Part shown: in pieces, positions 27,710 to 36,710 of the stretch | Numbering within the stretch: position 1 is the stretch's first letter | How the letters are laid out: each line of letters begins with the position of its first letter | Assembly: GCA_963725315.1 (NCBI GenBank) | Contig: CAVRYA010000005.1 | Span: 186,001 to 250,000, forward strand | DNA from: JBBRHQ01 sp963725315 | GTDB lineage: Bacteria > Actinomycetota > Thermoleophilia > Solirubrobacterales > 70-9 | Direction: 5' to 3' | Length of the DNA: 64,000 nt | Translations under genes and position numbers: made by a program | The notes under the pieces: generated by a model | Databases searched by the model: none | Told to the model about the DNA's origin: nothing | Seen by the model: the letters and a program-made list of their open reading frames with translations, nothing else

Positions 27710-28577
27710 TCAGGCTGACCGCCGGAGCTCGATCGAGCGGCTGATCGTCTCCACCTCGTCGAGCTCGTCGAAGTGGATCTCGGCGACCAGCTCGCCAGCC
27801 CGGCGGCGCAGCTTCACCTCGTGCCCGAGAGCCGCCTCGAGCCTCTCCGCGGCCTCCCGCATCGCCGCGGCCTCCTCAGCGCTGACGCGAATTGCAGCGT
27901 CGCCGACCGGCCTTTGGCTGGCCAGCCAGCTTGGCGCGTCTCTCGGTCTCCCGAACCGACCAGCCCTGGCTCGCCGCGGAGCGGGCAAGGCGGCGGCGGT
28001 GGTCGTTGCCGTGGACGGTGAGCACGGCGCGGCCATGGCCCTCGCTGAGCTGGCCCGATTCGAGCAGGCCGAGCGCCTCGTCGGGCAGGTCGAGGAGTCG
28101 GATCAGATTGGACACCGCCGGACGGCTGCGGCCGACCCGGCGGGCGAGGTCCTCCTTGGAGAGACCGAGGCCCTCGACCAGGGCCGCGCAGGCGCGGGCC
28201 TCCTCGACAGGGTTGAGGTCCTCGCGGACCATGTTCTCGATCAGCGCTGTCTGCAGGCGCTCGGCCTCGCCTGAGTCGCGGATCACCGCAGGCACCCGCT
28301 CCAGGCCGGCCTGCTGCGCGGCCCGCCAGCGACGCTCGCCGGCGATCAGCTCGTAGCTGCCATCGGCGAGCGGCCGCACCAGCAGCGGCTGCACGACTCC
28401 GCTGACCTCGATCGAGGAAGCGAGCCCGGCGAGGGTTTCGGGGTCGAACTTGGTGCGCGGCTGGTTCGGGTTGGGCTTGATCAGCGAGACCGGGAGCTCC
28501 CGCAACTCGGAGCCGTCGGATTCCGGCTCGGGGAGGATCGCCGCGAGACCGCGGCCGATGCCCCGTCGCTCAGCCAC
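27710..28577 (-). CDS. parB: Chromosome partitioning protein ParB, one frameshift
   Basis: About 289 residues from GTG 28577, overlapping the end of parA by 8 nt. CTP-binding N-domain: SLIKPNPNQPRTKF, GVVQPLLVRPL and YELIAGERRWRAAQQAGLER; HTH that reads parS: LSKEDLARRVGRSRPAVSNL; C-terminal dimer part after a switch near 27900: AGELVAEIHFDELDEVETIS. It spreads from parS and drives origin segregation with ParA. Confidence 0.95.
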
Positions 28578-29328
28578 GCTCCGCGACCTCCCTGGCCAGC
28601 TCGCGGTAGGCGCTGGAGCCGCGGGAGCGGGGCGCATGGTCGATCACCGGCGAGCCGTAGCTGGGAGACTCGGCGAGCTTGACGCTTCGTGGGATCACTG
28701 TTCGGAAGACAAGTTCAGGGAAGTGGTCACGGAGCTCCCGCTCCACGTCCTTGGCGAGGCGGGTGCGCTCATCGTGCATGGTGATCAGCAGACCCGACAG
28801 CTCCAGGGACGGGTTCAGCTCACGGCGGATCAGCGACAGGGTGTCGAGGAACTGGACCAACCCCTCCAGGGCCAGGTACTCCGCCTGCACGGGGACGATC
28901 ACGCGATCGGCGGCGGCCAGGGCATTGACCGTGATCGGCCCGAGCGACGGCGGGCAGTCGAGCAAGCTGAAGGCGAAGCGATCCCTGACCGGGCCGAGCC
29001 GGTCCCGCAGGCGGCACTCCGAGCCCTCGATCCGAGGCAGCTCGACCGAGGCGCCCGCGAGGTCGCGCGAGGCCGGGACGAGCCAGAGGTTGTCGGGCCC
29101 GGCGGGCCGCGCCGCTTCGGCCACCGAGACGTCGCCGACCAGGCAGTCGTAGGAGGAGGGGCTCGCCTCGCGATCGCCGCCGAGAGAAACGGTGGCATTG
29201 CACTGTGGGTCGAGGTCGACGATCAGCGTCTGCTCCCCGGCAGCGGCGACGCAGGCAGCCATATTGACGGTGGTCGTCGTCTTGCCGACCCCGCCCTTCT
29301 GGTTTGCGACCGCGTACACCGCCCCCAT
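28570..29328 (-). CDS. parA: Chromosome partitioning ATPase ParA/Soj
   Basis: 252 residues, intact, from ATG 29328. Deviant Walker A VANQKGGVGKTTTTVNMAA, Walker A' LLDCPPSLG, and VDLDPQCNAT are present; RLAKDVERELRDHFPELVF is typical of chromosomal Soj. Works with ParB next door on origin segregation. The open frame runs much further upstream, but only this start gives a normal length. Confidence 0.96.
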   Translation of the reverse strand: MGAVYAVANQKGGVGKTTTTVNMAACVAAAGEQTLIVDLDPQCNATVSLGGDREASPSSYDCLVGDVSVAEAARPAGPDNLWLVPASRDLAGASVELPRIEGSECRLRDRLGPVRDRFAFSLLDCPPSLGPITVNALAAADRVIVPVQAEYLALEGLVQFLDTLSLIRRELNPSLELSGLLITMHDERTRLAKDVERELRDHFPELVFRTVIPRSVKLAESPSYGSPVIDHAPRSRGSSAYRELAREVAERG

Positions 29329-29374
29329 CGCTATCCGCCCAGCCGGTCGCCGTCGCAAGCCATCCGTTGCCAGC

Positions 29375-30086
29375 TTAATCAGGGCGGCGGCGCGGACCCG
29401 ACCGCCCGGCCGGGCGCTTCTTCGCGAGCCCCGCGCGTCGCGGCAAGCCAGCTCGGGGTCGGCCCGCTCTTCCGCAGCACGTGCAGGTGGCGGTGGCGGC
29501 TGGCGGCGAAAGGCGCCACCGCGATCACGGCCTCGACCCGCATCGCGAGCGAGTCCCGCGCCCGGGCCAGCTCCGCCTCCTCCTCTGGATCCCGGCGTCC
29601 CTTCCAGGCGACCAGCACGCCGCCCTCGGCAAGCAGCGGCGAGGCCAGCTCGGCGAGGGTGGAGAGTCGGCCGACAGCGCGCGCCGTCACCGCCCCGTAG
29701 GCCTCGCGACCCTCGCCCGCTCCCAGCTCTTCGGAGCGGCAGCAGCGCACCGTCGCGTTGGTGATCCCGCCCTGCTCGACGGCGCGGCGCATGAACCGGC
29801 ACTTGCGGCTGACCGATTCGATCAGATCGACCCGCGCCGAGGGCAGCGCCACTGCCAGCGGAAGGCCTGGAAACCCAGCCCCAGAGCCGATATCGGCTAT
29901 CTGGCTCGCTTCGGCGAGCTGCTCGACCCCGAGCCCGCAGAGGCTGTCGGCGACGTGCACGTCCCAAGCCCGGGCGGGGTCGGTGACCGAGCTGACCGAG
30001 GCCGGCTCGGCGGCGAGCAGCCTGAGCACCTGCTCGAGGGCGCGGCGGGCCGCCGGTCCCAGCTCATGCCGCTCGGCGTCGCTCAC
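29375..30086 (-). CDS. rsmG: 16S rRNA (guanine(527)-N7)-methyltransferase RsmG, 3' frameshift
   Basis: About 237 residues from ATG 30086, overlapping the jag stop (ATGA). SAM site QIADIGSGAGFPGLPLAVAL, then DLIESVSRKCRFMRRAVEQ, VTARAVGRLSTLAELASPLL and VAWKGRRDPEEEAEL. Near 29455 one base is off; correcting it gives the family ending PRRAGLAKKRP and a TAA at 29375-29377, instead of the unrelated tail of the uncorrected frame that stops at 29379. Confidence 0.93.
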
Positions 30087-30565
30087 CCGGGGAGCAGCGG
30101 AGCGACCATCACACAGCGGTTGGGCTCGTCGCCCTCGCTGTAGGTCTCGATCCCCGCACGCTCCTTCAGGTGCTCGTGGACGACCCGGCGCTCCTGGGCG
30201 CTCATCGGATCCATCTCGATCGCCCGCCCGCCCGCCTCGGCCTGCTCGGCCGCCCGGTCCGCCCGGGCGATCAGAGTCTCGCGGCGACGCTCGCGGTAGC
30301 CGGCGGCGTCCACGACGACCCGCTTTCGCTCCCGCATGCCGAGGAACGCCGCCTGGTAGCAGAGCAGCTGCAGCGCGTCGATCGTCTGGCCGCGGCGGCC
30401 GATCAGCAGCCCGTAGTCATCCTCGCCCTCGACCGAGGCGAGGATCGTGTCCTCGTCCTCGCTCAGCTCCACCTCTCCGTCCAGATCGAGTTCGTCAAGC
30501 ACCCGTTCCACCAGCTCCCGCACCCGCTCAGCAGGCTCTTCTGGCCAGTCGGCATTCTCCGCCAC
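30083..30565 (-). CDS. jag: Jag/KhpB-type RNA-binding protein (KH and R3H domains)
   Basis: 160 residues, intact. KH domain around ASVEGEDDYGLLIGRRGQTI (GRRG loop) and R3H domain with RRVVHEHLKERAGIETYSEG then DEPNRCVMV. The long Jag_N domain of firmicute Jag is absent, as in other actinobacteria. Between yidC and rsmG as usual. Confidence 0.92.
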   Translation of the reverse strand: MAENADWPEEPAERVRELVERVLDELDLDGEVELSEDEDTILASVEGEDDYGLLIGRRGQTIDALQLLCYQAAFLGMRERKRVVVDAAGYRERRRETLIARADRAAEQAEAGGRAIEMDPMSAQERRVVHEHLKERAGIETYSEGDEPNRCVMVAPLLPG

Positions 30566-30669
30566 GCCCGAACCCTAAACGCTGGGAGATGACCCGGTGC
30601 GCCTGTACCCTGCCTCGCTGATTCTGGACTTGTCTCGGGCGGGTGGCACAGCCGCCGCCGACCCCGGAA

Positions 30670-31425
30670 TCAGCGGCGTTTCTTCTTCTTACGGGGCGGC
30701 GGAGGCGGTGCTTTTGCCACCGCGGCCGCCGCGGTGGCGGGAACCGTGGGAGCGGGAACCACCCGCTGGACCACGTATTGCTGGCCGATCGTCCAGACGT
30801 TGGTGGTGATCCAGTAGAGCACCAGCCCTGCCGGGAAGGTGATCACGAAGGGGACGAAGACGAACGGCAGGATCATCATCATCCGCCGCTGGGTCTTGTC
30901 GGCGGTGACCGACATCACCATGCCGGAGATCAGCTGCGTCCCGACATAGAGCACAAGGAGGACGATCAGCTCGGTTCCGGTGGCCTTAGCGGTCAGGTCG
31001 GGGATGAACAGGAACGACGCCTGGTCGCCGCAGTGGCCGGCAGTGCAACCGATGTCGGCGGGCAGCTCGTGGCGCAGCGTGTAGAAGAGGGTGATGAACA
31101 CCGGCAGCTGCGCAATCAGCGGGATGCAGGAGGCGAACGGGTTGACGTTGTTCTCCTGGTAGAACTTCATCATCTCCTGCTGCATGCGCTGACGGTCGTT
31201 CTTGTACTTGGCCTGAAGCTCCTTGATCTGGGGTTGCAGGGCCTGCATCGCCCGCATGCCCTTGAGTTGCTTGTAGGTGAGGGGGATCAACAGCGCCCTG
31301 GTGACGATCGTCAGGGCGATGATCGCCCCGCCCCAGCTCAACCCGACGTCGTCATGGAAGAACTGCAGCACCGAGTTGGCCACGTCGATCAGCGGCTGCA
31401 GGATGTTGGCGACCACCGGCGTCAC
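30670..31425 (-). CDS. yidC: Membrane protein insertase YidC/Oxa1
   Basis: 251 residues from GTG 31425, whose overlap with TGA (GTGA) fits a coupled yidD stop. Core motifs: SWGGAIIALTIVTRALLIPL then TYKQLKGM, LQPQIKELQAKYKNDRQRMQ, FYQENNVNPFASCIPLIAQL, and FPAGLVLYWITTNVWTIGQQ. The Arg in the groove helix (IVTRALL) is present. Ends in a Pro run and KKKKRR. As written the frame is continuous with yidD. Confidence 0.93.
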   Translation of the reverse strand: MTPVVANILQPLIDVANSVLQFFHDDVGLSWGGAIIALTIVTRALLIPLTYKQLKGMRAMQALQPQIKELQAKYKNDRQRMQQEMMKFYQENNVNPFASCIPLIAQLPVFITLFYTLRHELPADIGCTAGHCGDQASFLFIPDLTAKATGTELIVLLVLYVGTQLISGMVMSVTADKTQRRMMMILPFVFVPFVITFPAGLVLYWITTNVWTIGQQYVVQRVVPAPTVPATAAAAVAKAPPPPPRKKKKRR

Positions 31426-31686
31426 CGGGCCCCCACCTCCGTGGTGCTGGATCGGACCTGTCCGCAGGGTGAAGCGGGACGGGACCGGGTCGAGGCCGCC
31501 GCGGCTGAACGGGTTGCAGCGCAGCAGACGCCATCCGGCCAGCAGGGATCCCCTGAGGACCCCGAAGCGGCGGATCGCCGCGGCGGCGTAGGAGGAGCAG
31601 GTCGGCTCGTAGCGGCAGCGTCGCGGTAGCCCCGGTGAGATCCATCGCTGGTAGGCGCGGATCGGCATCAAAACCAGCTGTTTCAC
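31422..31686 (-). CDS. yidD: Membrane insertion efficiency factor YidD, probable indel at the 3' end
   Basis: About 87 residues from GTG 31686 (VKQLVLMPIRAYQRW). The family signature ISPGLPRRCRYEPTCSSYAA and GSLLAGWRLLRCNPFSRGG are clear. As given the frame runs on into yidC. Removing one G from the GGGGG near 31432 produces TGA at 31422-31424, overlapping the yidC GTG, which is the usual arrangement. Confidence 0.88.
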
Positions 31687-31694
31687 GTCGAACG
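31679..31694. promoter_or_regulatory. Candidate degenerate parS site
   Basis: TGTTTCACGTCGAACG matches the parS consensus TGTTTCACGTGAAACA at 13 of 16 positions, with the left arm and centre perfect. It lies about 3 kb from parB and less than 1 kb from dnaA, at the rnpA/yidD junction. Coding needs could explain part of the match. Confidence 0.35.
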
Positions 31695-32073
31695 CGCCTC
31701 GCCGGCGTCCTCGCCGGCGAGCGCCTCCTCGATGCAGTCGGCGCACCGCGTCCGTCCCATCCGCTCCGACGAGGGCACCGATCTCCGGTCGGGCCACGAG
31801 GACGAAGTCGTGCTCCGGCGGCAGCTCCTCCGCCAGGCCCCAGAACGCTTCCCGCATCGCCCGCTTCACCCGGTTGCGCTCGACCGCGCCGCCGACCTTG
31901 CGGCTCACCGAGACTCCCAACCGGAGATCGGCGCCGGCGCCCTCGCCGCGGGGGAAGCTGTAGAGCACCAGGTAACGGGTGGCGTGCGAGGTCCCGTCTC
32001 TATAGACGCGGTCGAAGTCGCCGCTCCGTGACAGGCGCCGACGCTTCCGCGCCCCGGCGTCGCCAGCTGCCAT
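31683..32073 (-). CDS. rnpA: Ribonuclease P protein component, one frameshift
   Basis: About 130 residues from ATG 32073, 2 nt after rpmH. RRRLSRSGDFDRVYRDG, YLVLYSFPRGEGAG and the RNR signature SRKVGGAVERNRVKRAMREA identify it; HDFVLVARPEIGALVGADG follows. A switch near 31745 gives the end EDAGEARST and a TGA overlapping the yidD GTG. Confidence 0.93.
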
Positions 32074-32075
32074 CG

Positions 32076-32210
32076 TTACGTGGTCAGGCGCTTGCGGCCC
32101 TTGCGGCGCCGGCGCTTGATGATCGCCCGACCCCCGCGCGTACGCATGCGGGCGCGGAACCCGTGCGTCCGGGCTCGCTTGCGCTTCTTCGGCTGGTAGG
32201 TGCGCTTCAT
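32076..32210 (-). CDS. rpmH: 50S ribosomal protein bL34
   Basis: 44 residues from ATG 32210: MKRTYQPKKRKRARTHGFRA then RMRTRGGRAIIKRRRRKGRK. Length and sequence are canonical; the 28-residue upstream extension of the frame is not part of L34. Confidence 0.97.
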   Translation of the reverse strand: MKRTYQPKKRKRARTHGFRARMRTRGGRAIIKRRRRKGRKRLTT

Positions 32211-32226
32211 CGGTCGGTGTCGCGGC

Positions 32227-32232
32227 AGTATA
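32227..32232 (-). promoter_or_regulatory. Possible -10 of the rpmH operon
   Basis: TATACT on the minus strand, 17 nt before the rpmH start, in the 206-bp rpmH-dnaA gap. The rest of that gap is GC-rich and shows no DnaA box. Confidence 0.35.
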
Positions 32233-32416
32233 CGGACGCGCAGAGCGCCCGTCCGCCGCCGCGCGGAGGGACGTCTGAATCTTTTCTTCGGCATTTGCGG
32301 AAGGGTCGATCAGGCGTGCTCGGGGCGGCGCTATGGTCGGCGCGGCCCGGAGATGCGCGCCCTCGGGCGCGCGCCGACCCGGGGGCCGCTCAAGACCGAC
32401 GGAAGGGCAACCCAGA

Positions 32417-33782
32417 GTGCAGGAACTCCCAGAACCACCGAGCTCCGCCGGCCGGGGCGGTCAGGGGTTCGAGGGGGATCTGGAGGAAGTCTGGGCGGCA
32501 GGCTCGCGAGCAGCTGCGAGCCTCCGTGCCGGAGTCGACCTTCCGCATCTGGCTCGAGCCGCTGCGCCCGCTTGGCGAGTCCGGGGGAACACCCTGCAGC
32601 TCGGAGCACCCGACGGGATCCGGACCTGGGCCGAGCGCCGCTATGGCGGTCTGATCCGCAGCGCGTCTGGCGGCGACCGACGAGCGGCTCACCGAGGTCA
32701 GCTTCGCCGCCTCCGCCGCGCGCGGGGAGTCCGGGGCCGAGGTCGACGTGGGAACCCGCGCTGAACCCTCAGTACGTCTTCGAGCGCTTCGTGATCGGTG
32801 ACGGCAACCGGCTTGCCCACGCGGCGGCCCTGGCGGTCGCCGAAGCCCCCGGCGAGGCCTACAACCCGCTCTTCCTGCACGGGCCGCCCGGGCTCGGCAA
32901 GACCCATCTGCTGACCGCCGTCGCCAACTACCTCAACGACCATGCCCCGGAGCTCAACGTCCGCTACACGACCGCCGAGGGCTTCACCAACGAATTCGTC
33001 GCCTCGCTGCAGTCCGCCGGCAGTGAGGCCTTCAAGCGGCGCTACCGCGACCTCGACGTGCTCCTGATCGATGACGTTCAGTTCCTCGAAGGCAAGCACC
33101 ACACCGAGGAGGAGTTCTTCCATACCTTCAACGCGCTGTATGAGTCGGGCAGCCAGCTGGTGCTCTCCGCCGATCGCATCCCGGCCGAGCTCTCCGAGCT
33201 GGCCCGCCGGCTCCGCGACCGCTTCGAGTGGGGTCTCACGGTCGAGGTCGGGGCTCCCAACCTGGCGATGCGGCTTGCCGTGCTGCGCCGCCTGGTGCGC
33301 GAATCCGGTATCGAGATCTCCGACCGCGAGGCGCTGACCGAGCTCGCGGCACGGATCGACGCCAACGTCCGCCAACTTCACGGTGCGCTGACCAGGACGA
33401 TCGCCCATGCCTCGCTGATGGCCCGGCCGCTCAGCCGCGAGCTCGTCGCCGAGGTGATTCCCGCGTCTTCCCTCGCCCTTAGCCGGCTTGCTCCCGAGGA
33501 GATCCAGGCCCGCGTCGCCGAATCGTTCGCGGTCTCCCGGGCCGAGCTTCTGGGAACAAGCAGGGCGGCGACCCCGTTGCGTGCCCGCCAGGTCGCCATC
33601 TACCTGACCCGGGAGCTGACCGACCTCTCGACGCCGCAGATCGGTCGCCTCTACGGCGGGCGCGATCACACCACCGTGCTCAACTCGATCCGCCGGGTCG
33701 AGGCCGCCGCTCGCCGAGGACCCGGCTCTCCGCCAGGCGGATCGAAACCATCCTCGAGACGATCCACAACCCTCCCGAGTGA
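32417..33782 (+). CDS. dnaA: Chromosomal replication initiator DnaA, frameshifted
   Basis: About 455 residues. GTG 32417 follows GGAAGG. Domain I: ASVPESTFRIWLEPLRPLGE; domain III AAA+: ALNPQYVFERFVIGDGNRLA, Walker A HGPPGLGKTHLL, Walker B VLLIDDVQFLEGK, Arg-bearing sensor region LARRLRDRFEWGL; domain IV: QIGRLYGGRDHTTVLNSIRR, the DnaA-box reader. Switches near 32455, 32490, 32600, 32665, 32760, 33715 and 33750; the last restores ETILETIHNPPE and TGA 33780-33782. Confidence 0.96.
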
Positions 33783-33830
33783 GGATGGCAGCCGTCGGGA
33801 ATGCAAGAATCCGCGGTTCGGGGCAACAGC

Positions 33831-33839
33831 TTTTCCACA
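33831..33839 (+). promoter_or_regulatory. DnaA box-like site
   Basis: TTTTCCACA differs at one position from TTATCCACA. Confidence 0.5.
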
Positions 33840-33850
33840 GCCTGAAAAGT

Positions 33851-33864
33851 CGCTTTGCAAAGCG
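33851..33864. repeat. Perfect 14-bp palindrome in the dnaA-dnaN gap
   Basis: CGCTTTGCAAAGCG is fully self-complementary, 66 nt before the dnaN TTG. Could be an operator or an origin element. Confidence 0.6.
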
Positions 33865-33929
33865 AAATCTCCCGGTCAAGCCGACAGCATTCACAACCCC
33901 TAATCCAACTCAATCAAGGCATTGGTGAT

Positions 33930-35037
33930 TTGAAGCTCTCAACGAAACGCCAGGAACTTGTGGAGCGGCTCTCCGCCGTCTCGAGGGTCGCCTCCAACCG
34001 GGCCGCCACCCAGGCTCTCAGCGGAGTCCACGTCAGCGTCCTGGGCGACGACGTGAAGCTGCGGGCCACCGATCTGGAGATGGGGATCGAGACCCCGCTC
34101 GAGGCCGAGGTCGAGGGTGAGGGCGAGTTCCTGCTGCCGGGGCGGCTGCTCTCGGAGGTGGCCCGCTCGCTGGCCGGTGACTCTGTGGAGATCGAGCCGC
34201 GCAGTTCCGAGCGCGACGTCGAGATCACCTCGGCCGGGTCGAGGTTTCACCTGAGGACACTCCCGGCGGAGGACTTCCCCCGCTTTCCCGAGCTCGGCCC
34301 GGAGCCCTTGCGGATCCCGGCCAAGGTCCTGACTGAAACCGTGGAGGTCGTCGCACGGGCTGCCTCGCGCGACGATATGCGCCCCGTCCTGACCGGGGTC
34401 TTCGTCACCGCCTCGGGCAGCGAGATGACGATGGTCGCGACCGATTCCTACCGGCTCAGCTTTCGCCGGGCCGAGGTCGAGGGCGGGATCGGCGGCGACC
34501 TGGAGGCGAACATCCCGGCCCGCGCCCTGCGCGAGCTCGGACGGATTCTCACGGCCGGCTCGGAGGAGAGCGCTGAGGTCTCGCTGCTGCAGAACCAGGC
34601 TGTCTTCCGCGCCGGCGGAGTGATCCTCAACACCCGGCTGATCGAAGGACAGTTCCCCAACTACGAGCAGCTCCTCCCCGAGTCCTACGAGCACGACGTG
34701 CGCCTCCCGCGTGGCGAGTTCCTCGACGTGACCAAGCGGATCAGCCAGCTGGCGCAGCGCAACGCGCCGCTGAAGCTGTCGCTCTCGCCCGGGCGAGCTG
34801 ACAATCGCCGCGGAGACGCCCGAGGTCGGTGACGCCAGCGAGTCGATGCCGGCAGCCTTCGAGGGAGAGCCGCTGGAGATCGGATTCAACCCGGAGTTCC
34901 TCAAGGACGGGATCGACAGCGTCGAGGGCGAGGAGGTGTTGCTTCGCCTGATCTCACCGCTGCGGCCGGGTCTGCTGCAGCCGGTGGACAACGAGGACTT
35001 CCGCTATCTGGTGATGCCGATCCGGCTCAACGTTTGA
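33930..35037 (+). CDS. dnaN: DNA polymerase III beta sliding clamp, one frameshift
   Basis: About 369 residues from TTG 33930 (the normal DnaN start LKLSTKRQELVERLSAVSRV); the 25 residues upstream in frame fall in the origin gap. Three clamp domains: LRATDLEMGIETPLEAEVEG, DDMRPVLTGVFVTASGSEMT then VATDSYRLSFRR, and LEIGFNPEFLKDGIDSVEGE ending in the family tail FRYLVMPIRLNV. The frame switches near 34793. Confidence 0.96.
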
Positions 35038-35046
35038 GCTGGGCCG

Positions 35047-36152
35047 ATGCTGCTCACCAGCGTGATCGCCCAGCCTTTGCGGAGCCTTGCGGCCGTGGAG
35101 GTCGCCCTCGAGGACGGGGTCACCGCGGTGCTCGGTGAGAACGGCTCCGGCAAGACGAACCTGCTGGAGGCTCTCTACTTCGCGCTCACCGGACGCTCCT
35201 TTCGCACCGCTGATCGCCGCGAGCTGATCCCCTTCTCGGAGTCGCTTGCCCGTGCCGAGGCCTCGGTTCGCGACGAGGACGGCACCGAGCGGCGCTTCCT
35301 GGCCTCGGTCAGCAGAGCGGAGGGACGCCGTCATCTACTCGATGGCAGTGCGCGTCGACTCCACCACCGCGGCCCGCAACCGGCCCGCGGTCGCCGTCTT
35401 CGCGCCGGACCGCCTGGCGCTGGTCAAGGGTCCGCCGGCCGAGCGTCGCGCTCACCTCGACCGCTTCGCGGCGATTCGCTGGGCCGTCTCGCGCCGGCCT
35501 GCGACAGCGGTTCGGTCAGGCTCTCGCTCAACGAAACGCGCTCCTGCAGCGGGCCGCGCCGCCGGCCGCGCGCCTGCCGCCGAGCTCGACTCCTGGGACT
35601 CGACCCTGGCCGAGGCCTCAGCGCCGCTGATCGCATCGCGCTCCGAGGCGATCGCCGAGCTGGCGCCGCATTTCGCGGTGGCGGCGGCCGAGCTCGGGCT
35701 GGAGGCTCCGCGCATCGATCGAGTACGCACCCGCGCGCCGAGGGAAGCGCCGAGGAGTTGAAGGCGGGTTTGATCGAGCGCCGCGAGGCCGATCTGCGCC
35801 TCGGTCGCACCTCGTGGGGCCCTCACCTCGACGAGGTCTGAGGATCTGTCTCGAGGGCCACCCGATCCGCCGCTATGGCTCGCAGGGCCAGCAGCGGCTT
35901 GCATTGCTCGCCCTGCTCTTCGCCGAGCGGGAGGCGCTGATGCGATCCCACGGCAGGCCCGCCGTTGATGCTCCTCGACGACGTCATGAGCGAACTCGAC
36001 GCCCCACGGCGCGAGCTGCTCTCTTCCCGGCTCGAGCGTGGCGGACAGGCGCTGATCACGGCGACCGAGGCAGGCACCGTGCCGGGGCACTCGCGGCCGA
36101 GGCAGTGTGGATGCCGGCAGCGCGACGCCGACCGAAGGTGGCGGCCGCCTGA
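35047..36152 (+). CDS. recF: DNA replication and repair protein RecF, frameshifted
   Basis: About 368 residues. Walker A VLGENGSGKTNLLEALYFAL, then AVFAPDRLALVKGPPAERRA, the SMC-like signature GSQGQQRLALLALLFAEREA, and Walker B MLLDDVMSELDAPRRELLSS. Switches near 35325, 35500, 35740, 35840, 35960 and 36080. RecF helps load RecA at gapped DNA. It starts 9 nt after dnaN and its stop overlaps the next ATG. Confidence 0.92.
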
Positions 36153-36450
36153 TGGGCGCGGCTCGCCCCACGCCCCGCGGCTGAGGCGATCAGGGCGCCC
36201 GCGAGCGCGCCGCGCCGGCGACCGTGCTCGCGGCGACCCAGTCGGTCTGGGCCGCCGCTGTCGGGCCCGACCTCGCCGCCGCCGCCGAACCGGTCTCCGA
36301 GCGCGGCGGCACCGTGACGGTTCGCTGTGAGAGCTCGGTCTGGGCCGAGGAGCTGGAGATGATGGGGCCACAGCTGATCGCCGACTGCGCGAGCGGCTCG
36401 GCGCGACGGCGCCGCGGGAGCTGAGGTTCGAGACCGGGCCCAGGGCTTAG
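36152..36450 (+). CDS. dciA: DciA/DUF721 family protein, frameshifted
   Basis: About 99 residues. ATG 36152 overlaps the recF stop. Joined pieces: ARPTPRPLSEAIRA, VLAATQSVWAAAVGPDLAAA, VTVRCESSVWAEELEMMGPQ, and after a switch near 36392 RERLG then TAPRELRFETGPRA with TAG 36448-36450; another switch lies near 36200. The Trp pattern (QSVWAAAVG, SSVWAEEL) is the DUF721 signature. DciA loads the replicative helicase in bacteria without DnaC/DnaI. Confidence 0.85.
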
Positions 36451-36567
36451 TTGGCCAGCCAGCCAGCCGGTTTCAGAGAGACTCTGGAACGGAACTCGCC
36501 GCGCCCTCGCGGAAACCTCGAGTGGCGCTGATGCGAAAGTTTGCGTTTTGCCGGGATTTGCAGGGAT

Positions 36568-36576
36568 TTATCCATG
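36568..36576 (+). promoter_or_regulatory. DnaA box-like site upstream of gyrB
   Basis: TTATCCATG matches 7 of 9 positions of TTATCCACA, in a 260-bp gap with a second box-like site. Confidence 0.3.
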
Positions 36577-36634
36577 AACGCACGGCGGTTCCGGGGACCC
36601 GGGCTGGTATCCTTTATGTCAACTTGATCGCCCG

Positions 36635-36686
36635 CCCCGACCTTGTGCCATGCGCCTTTCGGGATGCGCCATGAGGTCGGGGTTTT
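36635..36686 (+). terminator. Terminator-like hairpin in the gyrB leader
   Basis: CCCCGACCT at 36635-36643 pairs with AGGTCGGGG at 36674-36682, followed by TTTT. The outer stem is perfect with a 30-nt loop. It ends 24 nt before the gyrB start, so it would either end recF-dciA transcripts or act as an attenuator. Confidence 0.5.
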
Positions 36687-36687
36687 C

Positions 36688-36696
36688 TGTGGATAG
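36688..36696 (-). promoter_or_regulatory. DnaA box-like site before gyrB
   Basis: CTATCCACA on the minus strand differs from TTATCCACA at one position. It lies between the hairpin and the gyrB ribosome site. Confidence 0.4.
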
Positions 36697-36710
36697 CCGG
36701 AAGGGGAAAA

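Larger units (their letters stand above)
33783..33929. other. dnaA-dnaN gap, candidate oriC
   Basis: 147 bp, visibly richer in A/T than the flanks. It holds TTTTCCACA (8 of 9 to the DnaA box), a perfect 14-bp palindrome 11 nt further on, and a weaker GCATTCACA. The position is the usual actinobacterial oriC, but it is short and has few boxes. Confidence 0.45.

Noticed and set aside
32211..32294. Longer rpmH start
   Set aside because: The 28 extra residues are not part of L34 and the region contains a likely promoter.
33939..34991. 350-codon reverse frame opposite dnaN
   Set aside because: Antisense shadow; dnaN is certain on the plus strand.
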